64,000 nucleotides of DNA, taken from contig NZ_PJIO01000002.1 in NCBI RefSeq assembly GCF_002929305.1, positions 248,001-312,000 of the forward strand, read 5' to 3'. Shown here piece by piece: positions 1 to 8,871 of the stretch. Every line of letters begins with the position of its first letter. The stretch's first letter is position 1. A model generated the notes under the pieces. The model was not told the origin of the DNA and did no database searches. It saw only the letters and a list, made by a program, of their open reading frames with translations. Origin of the DNA: Arthrobacter sp. GMC3 (GTDB taxonomy: Bacteria; Actinomycetota; Actinomycetes; Actinomycetales; Micrococcaceae). A program made the position numbers and the translations under genes.

Positions 1-1186
1 CAACCAAAAGTGCGGCAATTAGCCACACGGACGTGGTTGAGGTGATGACGAGTCCAAGGACCAGCAGTCCGCCCGCCTCAAGGGCCAGGCCAATAATCAC
101 CACGTTGGGCGGGCCCATCCTGGCCGCCAGATGCCGAGCCGAAGCGCCCGAGAAAAACGCCCCCACGGCCATGGCGGCCAGCACAAAACCCGTGTTCAGT
201 GTGCCAAGGCCCAAAATGTTAATCAGGTAGAGCGGCAGCACCAACAACATCCCAAACTCGCCAATGGCCACCATGGCGGCAACAGAATTGCCCCACGAGA
301 ATGTCCCGATCCGGAACAACGTGAGATCCAAGATGGCCGATTTTCCAACCGTGGCCCGGTGCTTTTCCCACAGCAAAAAGACGGCCAAAACAATGACACC
401 GGCAGCCAACGAGAGGGGTGCGGCAGAGATAGCGGCGTCCGCTGGCCACGTAATGGGGCCCAGTGCGAGTGCACTCTTTGCGGACCACCAGCCCAATGTT
501 GGGCCCTCGATCAGGCCGAAAACCAGCAAACCAAATCCCGCCGCACTCAAAAGCAGGCCCACAACGTCTGCACCAGCTTTGTTGTTGGGGGAGCGGGTTT
601 CCGGCACAAACAATGCCGCACCCACCAAAACCAGCAGGCCCAGTGGGATGTTGACAATGAAGATCCACTGCCACGAAAACGACGACGTCAGCCAGCCGCC
701 CAACAACGGCCCCACCGCGGCCATTCCCGAAATCACTGCACCCCAGATGGCGAATGCCGTGGTCCGGTCCTTGCCGAAGAATGTTGAGTTGACGCTCGAG
801 AGTGTTGCAGGAAGCACAGCCGCACCACCCACGCCCTGCAGAACGCGGCTGAGGATCAGCCCGGTGGCGTCGTGGGAGAGCGCAGCAAAGATGCTCCCGG
901 CCATGAACAACACCACGCCAATCATGAACAGCTTCCGCCGTCCAAGCCTGTCGCCTAGCCGTCCGCTGGTCAGCAGCAGGCCGGCAAGAACCACCGAGTA
1001 CAGACTATTGACCCACTGCGCTTCGTTGAGGTCCAGGTTCAGGTCTTTGATGATGGTCGGAAGAGAGACGCCCACGATGGTTCCATCGATCACGATCATC
1101 GACAGCCCCGCGGCCAAAACCCCCAAACCCGCCCACTTGTTTTTGGACGGGTTGCCTACCAACTCTTCATTCGTCAGCTCTTGCAT
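1..1186 (-). CDS. MFS multidrug exporter, DHA2 (EmrB/QacA) type, 3' end outside window
   Basis: Proton-coupled export of drugs or other small molecules across the cytoplasmic membrane is the expected role. The protein starts with ATG at 1186 (MQELTNEELVG) and reads open for about 395 residues to the window edge, so its C-terminus is missing. Many hydrophobic helices are visible. The family motifs are present: D34 in IDGTIVGVSLP of the first helix (typical of the 14-helix DHA2 group), motif A GRLGDRLGRRK near residues 75-85, and a VLQGVGGAAVLPAT stretch near residue 110. No strong ribosome-binding site precedes the ATG. No regulator is visible in the window, and the substrate cannot be told from sequence. 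Confidence 0.85.
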   Translation of the reverse strand, partial: MQELTNEELVGNPSKNKWAGLGVLAAGLSMIVIDGTIVGVSLPTIIKDLNLDLNEAQWVNSLYSVVLAGLLLTSGRLGDRLGRRKLFMIGVVLFMAGSIFAALSHDATGLILSRVLQGVGGAAVLPATLSSVNSTFFGKDRTTAFAIWGAVISGMAAVGPLLGGWLTSSFSWQWIFIVNIPLGLLVLVGAALFVPETRSPNNKAGADVVGLLLSAAGFGLLVFGLIEGPTLGWWSAKSALALGPITWPADAAISAAPLSLAAGVIVLAVFLLWEKHRATVGKSAILDLTLFRIGTFSWGNSVAAMVAIGEFGMLLVLPLYLINILGLGTLNTGFVLAAMAVGAFFSGASARHLAARMGPPNVVIIGLALEAGGLLVLGLVITSTTSVWLIAALLV

Positions 1187-1266
1187 GGTCTCAAGCTACG
1201 CCATCAAAGAAGCCAATATCATCAACCATCTGGTTGATCCCCGCGCCCTCCCACTACTCGCAGGCT

Positions 1267-1355
1267 CGCAGCGGGTCCCTCGGGCGCGTGGGCCCAACCA
1301 CGCCCTCCCACTACTCGCAAGTCCCCGGCCGCTCCCACCGCTCGCAAGCTCGCAG
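1267..1355. repeat. 89-bp perfect direct repeat, copy 1
   Basis: Bases 1267-1355 are identical by eye to 1381-1469, a period of 114 bp. The unit contains the words CTCCCACTACTCGCAAG and CGCAGCGGGTCCCTCGGGC. A shorter related piece (CGCAGCGGGTCCCTCG) starts at 1351 between the copies, so the block looks like a decayed tandem array. It has no coding support and no spacer pattern like CRISPR. Confidence 0.9.
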
Positions 1356-1380
1356 CGGGTCCCTCGCGGCCGTGGGCCCC

Positions 1381-1469
1381 CGCAGCGGGTCCCTCGGGCG
1401 CGTGGGCCCAACCACGCCCTCCCACTACTCGCAAGTCCCCGGCCGCTCCCACCGCTCGCAAGCTCGCAG
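1381..1469. repeat. 89-bp perfect direct repeat, copy 2
   Basis: Second copy of the unit at 1267-1355. It ends about 280 bp upstream of the purA start. Recent duplication is implied by the lack of differences. Confidence 0.9.
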
Positions 1470-1747
1470 TAGTGACCCGTGAGGTGTGGCGACTTTGGGT
1501 GTTCTAAGTCGCCAAAGATCACGGCTCGGGCGACGGCGTCGTCCATTCTGCGAAGTCAATGTGCGCCCGCTGGGGCATTCCGGTAAACTTAGGACGTAAG
1601 ACCCCCTTGATCACTCGCAGGCGCCAGCTTTGCTGGAGAAGGCAAGCGGTTTCCAAGGGGTATTTTCGTGTCCGGACGGTGTACGGCGGAACAACCGCTG
1701 AATCATGCAGCGCCCGGCTCAACTTTTTGAGCAAGGGGGAGGATCCC

Positions 1748-3037
<1,290 letters not shown>

Positions 3038-3090
3038 CGACCCGTTAGTGTGGGCCCAACGACGTGGGCCCAAGGATTCGATGAATGAAA

Positions 3091-3149
3091 GCTGCGCCCC
3101 GGCTGCTGGACCGTGAGAACGGTCTTAGCATCCGGGGCGCAGCGCTTTT
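3091..3149 (+). terminator. hairpin terminator after purA
   Basis: GCTGCGCCCCGG (3091-3102) pairs with CCGGGGCGCAGC (3132-3143), followed by GCTTTT. It sits between the convergent purA and RCC1-like genes and may serve both. Confidence 0.75.
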
Positions 3150-3177
3150 AAGTGCTCAGGCGCCTGTGGGTTCAGCC

Positions 3178-4332
3178 CTAAAGGGGTGAGGCCGTGGCGC
3201 TAAGTCCCGTACGGATGGCGGTCGCGATGGTCTGGGTGGTGGTGTATCCATCGCCTAGTTGCCCGAACGCAGCGTTCCCCCAGGCCCATCCGGCTCCGCT
3301 TGAGTCCACTGCCACGCCATGATGTCCTCCGGCGCTAAGGCTGGTGATGGTGGTGTGCTCCGGCCAGGTTCGGGCAACTCTTGCGGCTTCGGAGCGGGGG
3401 TTTCTGGTTGCGTCACCCAACTGCCCGTCCTCATTTCCACCCCAGGACCACGCGGTACCATCGGAGTCAACCGCAACCGTATGGACGCGCCCGGCATTGA
3501 TGCTTGCGATAGTGGCACGTGGCCCCCAGGTGCGGACCACCCGCACGGGCTCGGAACGCCGGGTTGTGGTGCCATCACCCAATTGCCCGCTTTGGTTGAG
3601 TCCCCAGGCCCAGGCTGTGCCCTCGGAGTCGACGGCCACTGAATGGAAGGCTCCAGCGCTAACGCTGTCAATAGTGGTTCCGGCCGCCCATTTCGGGGCC
3701 ACCTTGACGGGAACCGGATGCGAGGTGTCCGTACCGTCGCCCAGCTGTCCGTCGTCGTTCTTTCCCCAGGCGTAGAGGAATCCCAGCGAATCCACGGCCA
3801 ATGAGTGGTAGCTTCCCGCGCTGACGTCCGTAAAGGTGATGCCGGCAGGAAGCGCGAGCTGCACAGGGACCGAGCTGCCGAAACCGGTTGATGGCTTGCC
3901 GAGTTGTCCGTCCTCGTCGCTTCCCCATGCCCAGAGGGAACCGTCGGTGTCCAGCGCTAGTGAATGGAACGCTCCAGCGCTGACTGCCGTGACGGTGACA
4001 CCGGCGGGAAATGACACCCGAACGGGGATCGAGCTGTTCACTGTGGAAGTGGAACCATTGCCGAGCTGACCATCGGCATTGTTGCCCCACGCCCAGAGTG
4101 CGCCGTCGATCCCCAGCGCCAAGGAGTGGAATCCGCCAGCGCTGACGGCTGCCACCGTTACCCCGGTGCCCAATAAGACGCGAACCGGCGCGAAACTGTT
4201 CCGGGTGGTCCCGTCGCCCAGCTTTCCGTCCGCATTGTTGCCCCACGCCCAGGCTGAACCGTCGGTGCCAATCCCCAAGGAATGGCACGAACCGGCATCG
4301 AGGTCCATAAAAACGGGCGAATTCAAGGGCAT
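3178..4332 (-). CDS. RCC1-repeat (regulator of chromosome condensation-like) beta-propeller protein
   Basis: The 384-residue protein consists almost entirely of seven repeats of about 50 residues with the signature AWGNNADGQLGDG and following HSLALDTDG elements, predicting a seven-bladed RCC1 propeller. There is no signal peptide, membrane segment or extra domain, so it is expected to be cytosolic and to act by protein binding; bacterial members have no assigned function. Start ATG 4332 (MPLNSPVF) is preferred over 4356 because GAAAGAG lies about 10 bases upstream of it and nothing similar precedes the longer form. It is divergent from the nitrilase gene with an AT-rich region between. Eukaryote-like in appearance, but such proteins are scattered through actinobacteria. 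Confidence 0.85.
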   Translation of the reverse strand: MPLNSPVFMDLDAGSCHSLGIGTDGSAWAWGNNADGKLGDGTTRNSFAPVRVLLGTGVTVAAVSAGGFHSLALGIDGALWAWGNNADGQLGNGSTSTVNSSIPVRVSFPAGVTVTAVSAGAFHSLALDTDGSLWAWGSDEDGQLGKPSTGFGSSVPVQLALPAGITFTDVSAGSYHSLAVDSLGFLYAWGKNDDGQLGDGTDTSHPVPVKVAPKWAAGTTIDSVSAGAFHSVAVDSEGTAWAWGLNQSGQLGDGTTTRRSEPVRVVRTWGPRATIASINAGRVHTVAVDSDGTAWSWGGNEDGQLGDATRNPRSEAARVARTWPEHTTITSLSAGGHHGVAVDSSGAGWAWGNAAFGQLGDGYTTTQTIATAIRTGLSATASPL

Positions 4333-4381
4333 GTAACACTCTTTCAGATTTACCAATGGTCTACGAGACCATTCCGAAAAC

Positions 4382-4401
4382 TCATTAATACTATTTAATG
4401 A
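4382..4401. promoter_or_regulatory. AT-rich inverted repeat in the divergent promoter region
   Basis: TCATTAA (4382-4388) and TTAATGA (4395-4401) form a 7-bp inverted repeat with a six-base spacer in a strikingly AT-rich stretch of this GC-rich window. It lies about 50 bp upstream of the RCC1-like start and 150 bp upstream of the nitrilase-like start. It could be an operator or simply promoter DNA. Confidence 0.35.
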
Positions 4402-4548
4402 TATGTTTTGTGATTTCGGCGCACATCGGTAATAGCTACGTAATTAACACAAAAGTTGGAGAGCCCTAGTTCTCCTCGCCCTGAGGATTTCGGATGGCAA
4501 AGAGACTACGCTTGTTGGTATCTATACCCACGGTTTGAGGGAGTTGCC

Positions 4549-5355
4549 ATGAAGGTCAGCGTTGGACAGTTCAACCCCGGCGGCAACGTCGCGGACAACC
4601 TGGCAGCAATGCGCAGGCTTGCCGTCTCAGCGCAGCAGGACGGCGGACGCCTGATCGTCTTTCCCGAGGAATCCATGTTCTCGGTGGGGAAGGTCGACGG
4701 CGACTTTGCCTCCGCCGTCGACCGTCAGTGGACAACGTTCGTCCAGGGGGTCAGCCTGCTGGCGGCCGAAGTCGGCATTGCGGTGATCGCCGGCGGCTAC
4801 GAATCCAGCGGCGACGACAGACCCTACAACACGGTGGTGGCCGTCGATGAAGACGGTGCCATCCTGGGCACCTACAGGAAACTCCATCTCTACGACGCCT
4901 TTTCCTACCAGGAATCCCGGCGCATCAAACCGGGAGATAACGGCACGACCCTGGTGGAAATCGGGGGCTTCAAGGTGGGCATCATGACCTGCTACGACAT
5001 TCGCTTCCCGGAGCTGGCGAGGGCGCTGACCCTGGCCGGCGCCGAGATCATCGCCGTGGCAGCCGCCTGGTTCAAGGGGGACTACAAGGTGGATCACTGG
5101 GAAACCTTACTCAAGGCGCGTGCCATTGAGAACACGGTGTGGGTTGCCGCGGCCGGAACCTCAAGCGATCACTGCATCGGGCACTCAGCCATCATTGACC
5201 CCATGGGAATTCCGCAGCAATTCCTTGCCGATGAGGCCGAGGGAGTGGCCTCCACGGACGTCACTCACCGGCGCATCGAGGAAGTGCGTGAGTTTTTACC
5301 AGTATTGCTCAACCGCCGTTTTGAAGATAGTGCCGTGGTGGTTGCCGCGAGTTGA
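4549..5355 (+). CDS. carbon-nitrogen hydrolase (nitrilase superfamily amidase)
   Basis: Cytosolic amidase or nitrilase-superfamily enzyme of 268 residues that hydrolyses a non-peptide C-N bond; substrate unknown. The catalytic Glu-Lys-Cys triad is visible as VFPE (E40), RKLHLYD (K111) and MTCYDIRFPE (C148). The spacing and motifs resemble the omega-amidase/Nit-like branch. Start ATG 4549 (MKVSVGQFNPGG) has TGAGGGAG upstream; the open frame before it has no family character. It stands alone in its strand context, followed at 62 bp by an unrelated small gene. Confidence 0.9.
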   Translation: MKVSVGQFNPGGNVADNLAAMRRLAVSAQQDGGRLIVFPEESMFSVGKVDGDFASAVDRQWTTFVQGVSLLAAEVGIAVIAGGYESSGDDRPYNTVVAVDEDGAILGTYRKLHLYDAFSYQESRRIKPGDNGTTLVEIGGFKVGIMTCYDIRFPELARALTLAGAEIIAVAAAWFKGDYKVDHWETLLKARAIENTVWVAAAGTSSDHCIGHSAIIDPMGIPQQFLADEAEGVASTDVTHRRIEEVREFLPVLLNRRFEDSAVVVAAS

Positions 5356-5417
5356 TTCCCGCCATTGACGGGTTCCCGTGCGGTGGTTAGTGTCAGGACT
5401 AAGGGCAGGAGGAAGTC

Positions 5418-5909
5418 ATGAATGATTCCAAGATCTGGGCGGCGCTTGAACCGATGTTCCCATCGGCTCTTGAAGACATTCCGCTCGACGGGCAATGGTT
5501 GAAACCACCGTACGACGACGATCCCGAGGGCAGGGCAATCGTCTGTAACGACGGCGACTTTCAATATGTGGTGGTGGACCGGAAAACCGGCTCCGTACTC
5601 TTTGTCTGTGAGGATGACGAATCTGTGATCGCCTCCTCGGTGGAGACCATTGGGCCCATCGTGGCCGCCTGGCGGTCCATCGACAACGACACCGCAGGTC
5701 CTGTCGACGATCAAGACTTTTCCGAGGTCAAGAAGTCCTTCGAGTCCCAGCTGAAGACGATCGACCCGGTAGCTGCCGGAGCCAACGAATTCTGGTCCCT
5801 CTACACCGAAGAACTGACCAGCGAAGACTACATCGAGATCGAGGAATCCGACGAGGACGACGACGAAGACCTCTTTGTTGAGACGGAAGAAATTCGCGCC
5901 GACGCCTAG
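5418..5909 (+). CDS. acidic protein of unknown function
   Basis: A 163-residue, strongly acidic soluble protein with a Glu/Asp-rich C-terminal tail (EESDEDDDEDLF near residue 142). The middle contains a beta-rich stretch (VVVDRKTGSVLFVCEDDE) and VETIGPIVAAW, which loosely recalls SUKH/SMI1-type proteins, but I do not recognise it with confidence. An AGGAGGAAGTC ribosome-binding site precedes ATG 5418. The next gene starts 22 bp downstream. Confidence 0.7.
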   Translation: MNDSKIWAALEPMFPSALEDIPLDGQWLKPPYDDDPEGRAIVCNDGDFQYVVVDRKTGSVLFVCEDDESVIASSVETIGPIVAAWRSIDNDTAGPVDDQDFSEVKKSFESQLKTIDPVAAGANEFWSLYTEELTSEDYIEIEESDEDDDEDLFVETEEIRADA

Positions 5910-5931
5910 CTGGCACGGCTAGGCTTGTGGC

Positions 5932-6348
5932 ATGGCACATGTAAACGATCCTGCGGTAATTCGGCGACTTCTGAGCACTCCCGGGCGCTGGGCGGTGGTG
6001 GGCTTATCGAACAATCCGCTACGCCCCGCCGTCGGGGTTTCCCTGTTCTTGCAGCAGGAACTCGGCATGGAGATCATCCCCGTGAGCTTGAAGGGCGATG
6101 ATGTCCACGGCGCCAAGGGGTACACCGAGTTGGCCCTGATTCCCGGACATATCGACGTTGTTGACTGCTTTGTTAATTCGGCGAAGGTTGGCGCCGTGGT
6201 GGATCAAGCTATTGCCGTGGGGGCCGGTGCCGTATGGCTGCAACTGGGCGTCATTGACGAGGCTGCGGCGCAGCGCGCGGCCGCCGCGGGCCTGGACGTG
6301 GTCATGGATACCTGTCCGAAGATTGAAGCCGCTATTGTGGATTTATAG
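5932..6348 (+). CDS. CoA-binding domain protein (YccU-like)
   Basis: A 138-residue single-domain Rossmann protein of the CoA_binding_2 family. The N-terminal RWAVVGLSNNPLRP (nucleotide/CoA-binding loop), the central GYTELALIPGHIDVVDCFV and the C-terminal VMDTCPKIE are characteristic. These proteins bind CoA and resemble the N-terminal domain of acyl-CoA synthetases; no reaction is assigned. No ribosome-binding site is visible; a TAGGCT hexamer at 5920-5925 ends six bases before the ATG, as in leaderless actinobacterial genes. Confidence 0.88.
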   Translation: MAHVNDPAVIRRLLSTPGRWAVVGLSNNPLRPAVGVSLFLQQELGMEIIPVSLKGDDVHGAKGYTELALIPGHIDVVDCFVNSAKVGAVVDQAIAVGAGAVWLQLGVIDEAAAQRAAAAGLDVVMDTCPKIEAAIVDL

Positions 6349-6379
6349 TCTGCAATTGCCGCCCCGTTAGAAAGTTCCC

Positions 6380-7297
6380 ATGCCGCGCCATCTTGACTCC
6401 AGCGTTTCCAAATCCCGCTGGATTATCCTTCCCTTAGTTGCAGTTTTTCTGGTGGTCATTGGGCTTGGCGTGTGGTGGTTTACCGTGGCCAGCACGACGT
6501 CGGCCGGCACGAACACACCCTCCTCGCCACTGGCTTCGGCGGGGGACACCGCCAGCCCGAGTATGCCAGCAGCTCAGAAGACCAGCACAGCAACGACTGC
6601 CCCGCCGTCGGCGACACCGACGCCCACCCCCAAGCCAGTGATCAACCCTCAAACGGGGCGGGTAGATACTTTGGATGGGCTGGTGCCGGACTATGTACTG
6701 CCACCGATCGAAAACGGCATGGTGCCGGTGCTGACCAAGATCCCCACGGAGCAAAAAGTGGTGTTTCTGACCATTGACGACGGCGCCGTCAAGCGTGATT
6801 CGGATCTTGCCCTGTTGGAGCAGCACGGCATCAAGGCCTCGCTCTTTCTGGCCAACACCTTTATCGCCAACGACCCCGGCTTTTATAAGAAATACACCGC
6901 TGCGGGCCATCTGATCGAAAACCACACCATGTCCCACGACCTGGGTTTCCTCAAGCTCGGCTATGCCGCGCAAAAGGCGGAGATCTGCGGGATGGCGGAC
7001 TTCGAAGAGGCACAGTATGGCCGCCGTCCTGTCTTCTTCCGGCCGCCGGGGGGCCCATACAGTCAGACTACTCGGAAGGCCGCGGCTGACTGCGGCCTCA
7101 AAGCCATTGTCGACTGGGAGACCAAGGCCAACGCTGGCGGCATGGACTACCAGGTGGGTGCCACGTTGCGCCCGGGTGACATTGTGCTCATGCACTTCCG
7201 CCCCGAGTTTCCCGCTGACTTGAACGCTTTCATGGCCGCGCAAAAAGCTGCCGGATTGAAAGTGGTGCTGCTCGAGGACTACCTAGCCACCAAGTAA
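6380..7297 (+). CDS. membrane-anchored polysaccharide deacetylase (NodB domain)
   Basis: Extracytoplasmic carbohydrate esterase-4 enzyme of 305 residues, probably acting on cell-wall glycan. One N-terminal helix (about residues 15-35, IILPLVAVFLVVIGLGVWWF) is followed by a low-complexity Thr/Ser/Pro linker (about 38-92) and the NodB domain from about 120. Catalytic motifs are present: TIDDG, the HTMSH metal pair, RPPGGPYS and LMHF. The domain looks complete. It starts 31 bp after the CoA-binding gene. Confidence 0.9.
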   Translation: MPRHLDSSVSKSRWIILPLVAVFLVVIGLGVWWFTVASTTSAGTNTPSSPLASAGDTASPSMPAAQKTSTATTAPPSATPTPTPKPVINPQTGRVDTLDGLVPDYVLPPIENGMVPVLTKIPTEQKVVFLTIDDGAVKRDSDLALLEQHGIKASLFLANTFIANDPGFYKKYTAAGHLIENHTMSHDLGFLKLGYAAQKAEICGMADFEEAQYGRRPVFFRPPGGPYSQTTRKAAADCGLKAIVDWETKANAGGMDYQVGATLRPGDIVLMHFRPEFPADLNAFMAAQKAAGLKVVLLEDYLATK

Positions 7298-7332
7298 GGC
7301 AAATGTCGGCACCGATTGGTAGCGTTAGTGCC

Positions 7333-7887
7333 ATGACTTCGATCGTGTACAACACCGCGACCACGCTCAATGGCTTCTTGGCAGATGAACAAAACTCGCT
7401 CGCGTGGCTCTTTGCCGTGGACAACGCCCAAGCGCCGGACATGGCCGCGTTTATGGAGAGAATTGGTGTTTTCGTTGAGGGATCCACAACCTATGAGTGG
7501 GTTCTGAAGGAAGAGAACCTTGTGGCCGAGCCGCACAAATGGCAGCAGTTCTATGGTTCCAGGCCGACTTTTGTTTTCACCTCCCGCCAGCTGGCCGTGC
7601 CAGCCGGGGCCGATGTCCGCTTTGTCAGCGGACCTGTTGCCGACGCCCTGCCGGCAATTCTGGCCGCAGCCGAGGGTAAGGACGTGTGGCTGGTGGGTGG
7701 CGGGGAACTGGCCGGAGCATTCCTGGACATTGACGCCGTCGATGAGATTGTCCTCAGCGTGGCCCCGGCGGCGCTGCCGGCAGGAGCGCCACTTTTGCCC
7801 CGCACCGTCGGATCCGAGCGACTCACCCTCGAAAGTGCGGTTAAGTGTGGGCAATTTGCGCAGTTGACCTATTTGGTCAAGAAATGA
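7333..7887 (+). CDS. dihydrofolate reductase/RibD C-terminal domain protein
   Basis: A 184-residue NADPH-dependent reductase-like protein of the DHFR/RibD_C superfamily. The N-terminus SIVYNTATTLNGFLADEQNSL, the VWLVGGGELAGAF glycine motif and the DEIVLSVAPAAL segment are typical. Natural substrate is unknown. The in-frame ATG at 7303 is possible, but a TAGCGT hexamer at 7319-7324 lies eight bases before ATG 7333, fitting a leaderless start, and family members usually begin near MTxxxYNTATTLNGF. Its stop overlaps the next start (ATGA). Confidence 0.85.
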   Translation: MTSIVYNTATTLNGFLADEQNSLAWLFAVDNAQAPDMAAFMERIGVFVEGSTTYEWVLKEENLVAEPHKWQQFYGSRPTFVFTSRQLAVPAGADVRFVSGPVADALPAILAAAEGKDVWLVGGGELAGAFLDIDAVDEIVLSVAPAALPAGAPLLPRTVGSERLTLESAVKCGQFAQLTYLVKK

Positions 7888-8291
7888 TCGTCAGCGCTGA
7901 ATCCTTGAGGGCCGCCGCATTGGCCTTCCCCGGCAGCTATGAGGATTTCCCCTTCGGCGCAGAAATCTCGGTTTTCAAGGTCAAGGCGCCTAGCAGCGGC
8001 GGCGCAGAATGGGTTGGCAAGGTTTTTGCGCTAGGCAGCCTGGAGGCGCCAGCACTGTCCATCAGCCTCAAATGTGACCCGTTGTTGGCGGCGCAGCTGC
8101 GCACGGCAAATCCTGGCATTGTGCCCGGGTACCACCTGAACAAGCGGCACTGGAACACCGTTGACTGTGCCGTGGTCGACGCAGGAATGGTCCTGGACAT
8201 GCTTGAGGATTCCTACGATTTGGTAGTCTCCGGACTGCCCAAAAAACAACAAATTGCCTTGAAATGGAGTGCCGATGCTGCCAAGGACTGA
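7884..8291 (+). CDS. MmcQ/YjbR family protein
   Basis: A 135-residue small cytosolic protein of the MmcQ/YjbR family (cyclophilin-like fold with a double-wing DNA-binding-like shape; function unproven). Typical elements are the N-terminal AALAFPGSYEDFPFG, the SLKCDPLLAAQLR strand and the GYHLNKRHWNTVDC loop. It begins inside the stop codon of the reductase gene and ends 17 bp inside the next, so the three genes are probably translated together. Confidence 0.85.
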   Translation: MIVSAESLRAAALAFPGSYEDFPFGAEISVFKVKAPSSGGAEWVGKVFALGSLEAPALSISLKCDPLLAAQLRTANPGIVPGYHLNKRHWNTVDCAVVDAGMVLDMLEDSYDLVVSGLPKKQQIALKWSADAAKD

Positions 8292-8847
8292 CAAGGGCGG
8301 GCTGAACTATCCGCAGCTGGGGCTGACCCGGATGCTGGCCCTTGAGCCCACCGGAACAGGCGAATGGCCCCAAGGTTTTGGGCACGTGGACACGCAAATT
8401 CGCGTGGGAACAGGGGATGCGGCCTTCGCAGCCCTGACCGAAGGCATCATGACCTGGCAGATCCAGCGCCGTTCGGGACTGCGCGTGACGGCTCCACCGC
8501 GCGCTGCCGTGGGCGCCCGCGTGACCAGCGGTTTTGGTGTTGGAAATCTGCGCCTGCCCGTCCCCTGTGAGGTGGTGTGGGCGCTTGAACCAACCGTTGT
8601 GGTGCGCGCTGATGGCGCCGAGGCGACGCTTTCCGGGTTCGGCTACGGCACCCTACCCGGCCACCCTGCGTTGGGTGAGGAGGCCTTCCTGGCCATGAAA
8701 ACGTCCGACGGCGGCGTGTACTTTCGACTTCTGGCCTTCAGCAAGCCCGCGGGCCTGCTGTTCCAGCTGGGCGCCCCCGTGACGAAACTGACCCAGCGGA
8801 ATGTCACCAAATCCTACCTGCAGGCCGCACGCTCACTGGTCGCCTGA
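8275..8847 (+). CDS. DUF1990-like protein
   Basis: A 190-residue soluble protein of the DUF1990 type: it opens with the LNYPQLGLTR stretch, has WxxxQxRSGLRV and FGYGTLPGHPALGEEAF, the last being the best-conserved family motif, and ends with a short helix. No function is established. The start at 8275 (MLPRTDKGG) has GGAG upstream; an ATG two codons earlier is possible. It overlaps the preceding gene by 17 bp and is the last gene of this small operon. Confidence 0.8.
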   Translation: MLPRTDKGGLNYPQLGLTRMLALEPTGTGEWPQGFGHVDTQIRVGTGDAAFAALTEGIMTWQIQRRSGLRVTAPPRAAVGARVTSGFGVGNLRLPVPCEVVWALEPTVVVRADGAEATLSGFGYGTLPGHPALGEEAFLAMKTSDGGVYFRLLAFSKPAGLLFQLGAPVTKLTQRNVTKSYLQAARSLVA

Positions 8848-8871
8848 ACGGGATCCGCCACGGGTGGTTCG

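Larger units (their letters stand above)
1187..1747. other. noncoding region between the MFS gene and purA
   Basis: This stretch separates the outward-reading MFS gene from purA. It holds the GC-rich repeat block at 1240-1470, an 8-bp inverted repeat (GGCGACTT 1488-1495 and AAGTCGCC 1506-1513), and the purA leader. Promoter elements for purA could not be fixed; a TAAACT hexamer at about 1584 is only a candidate -10. Reading frames across the repeats look like GC-rich artefacts, rich in Pro, Arg and Ser. Confidence 0.5.

Noticed and set aside
1240..1470. CRISPR-like reading of the repeats upstream of purA
   Set aside because: Repeat units are 89 bp and nearly contiguous, with no unique spacers and no cas genes nearby.
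264..1472. Long plus-strand reading frame of about 400 codons opposite the MFS gene and across the repeats
   Set aside because: It is the complement of a clear MFS transporter and continues into a low-complexity repeat; no motifs or start signals.
1559..1747. In-frame N-terminal extension of PurA
   Set aside because: Strong ribosome-binding site and the canonical [18 protein letters not shown] start at 1748; upstream part is not conserved-looking.
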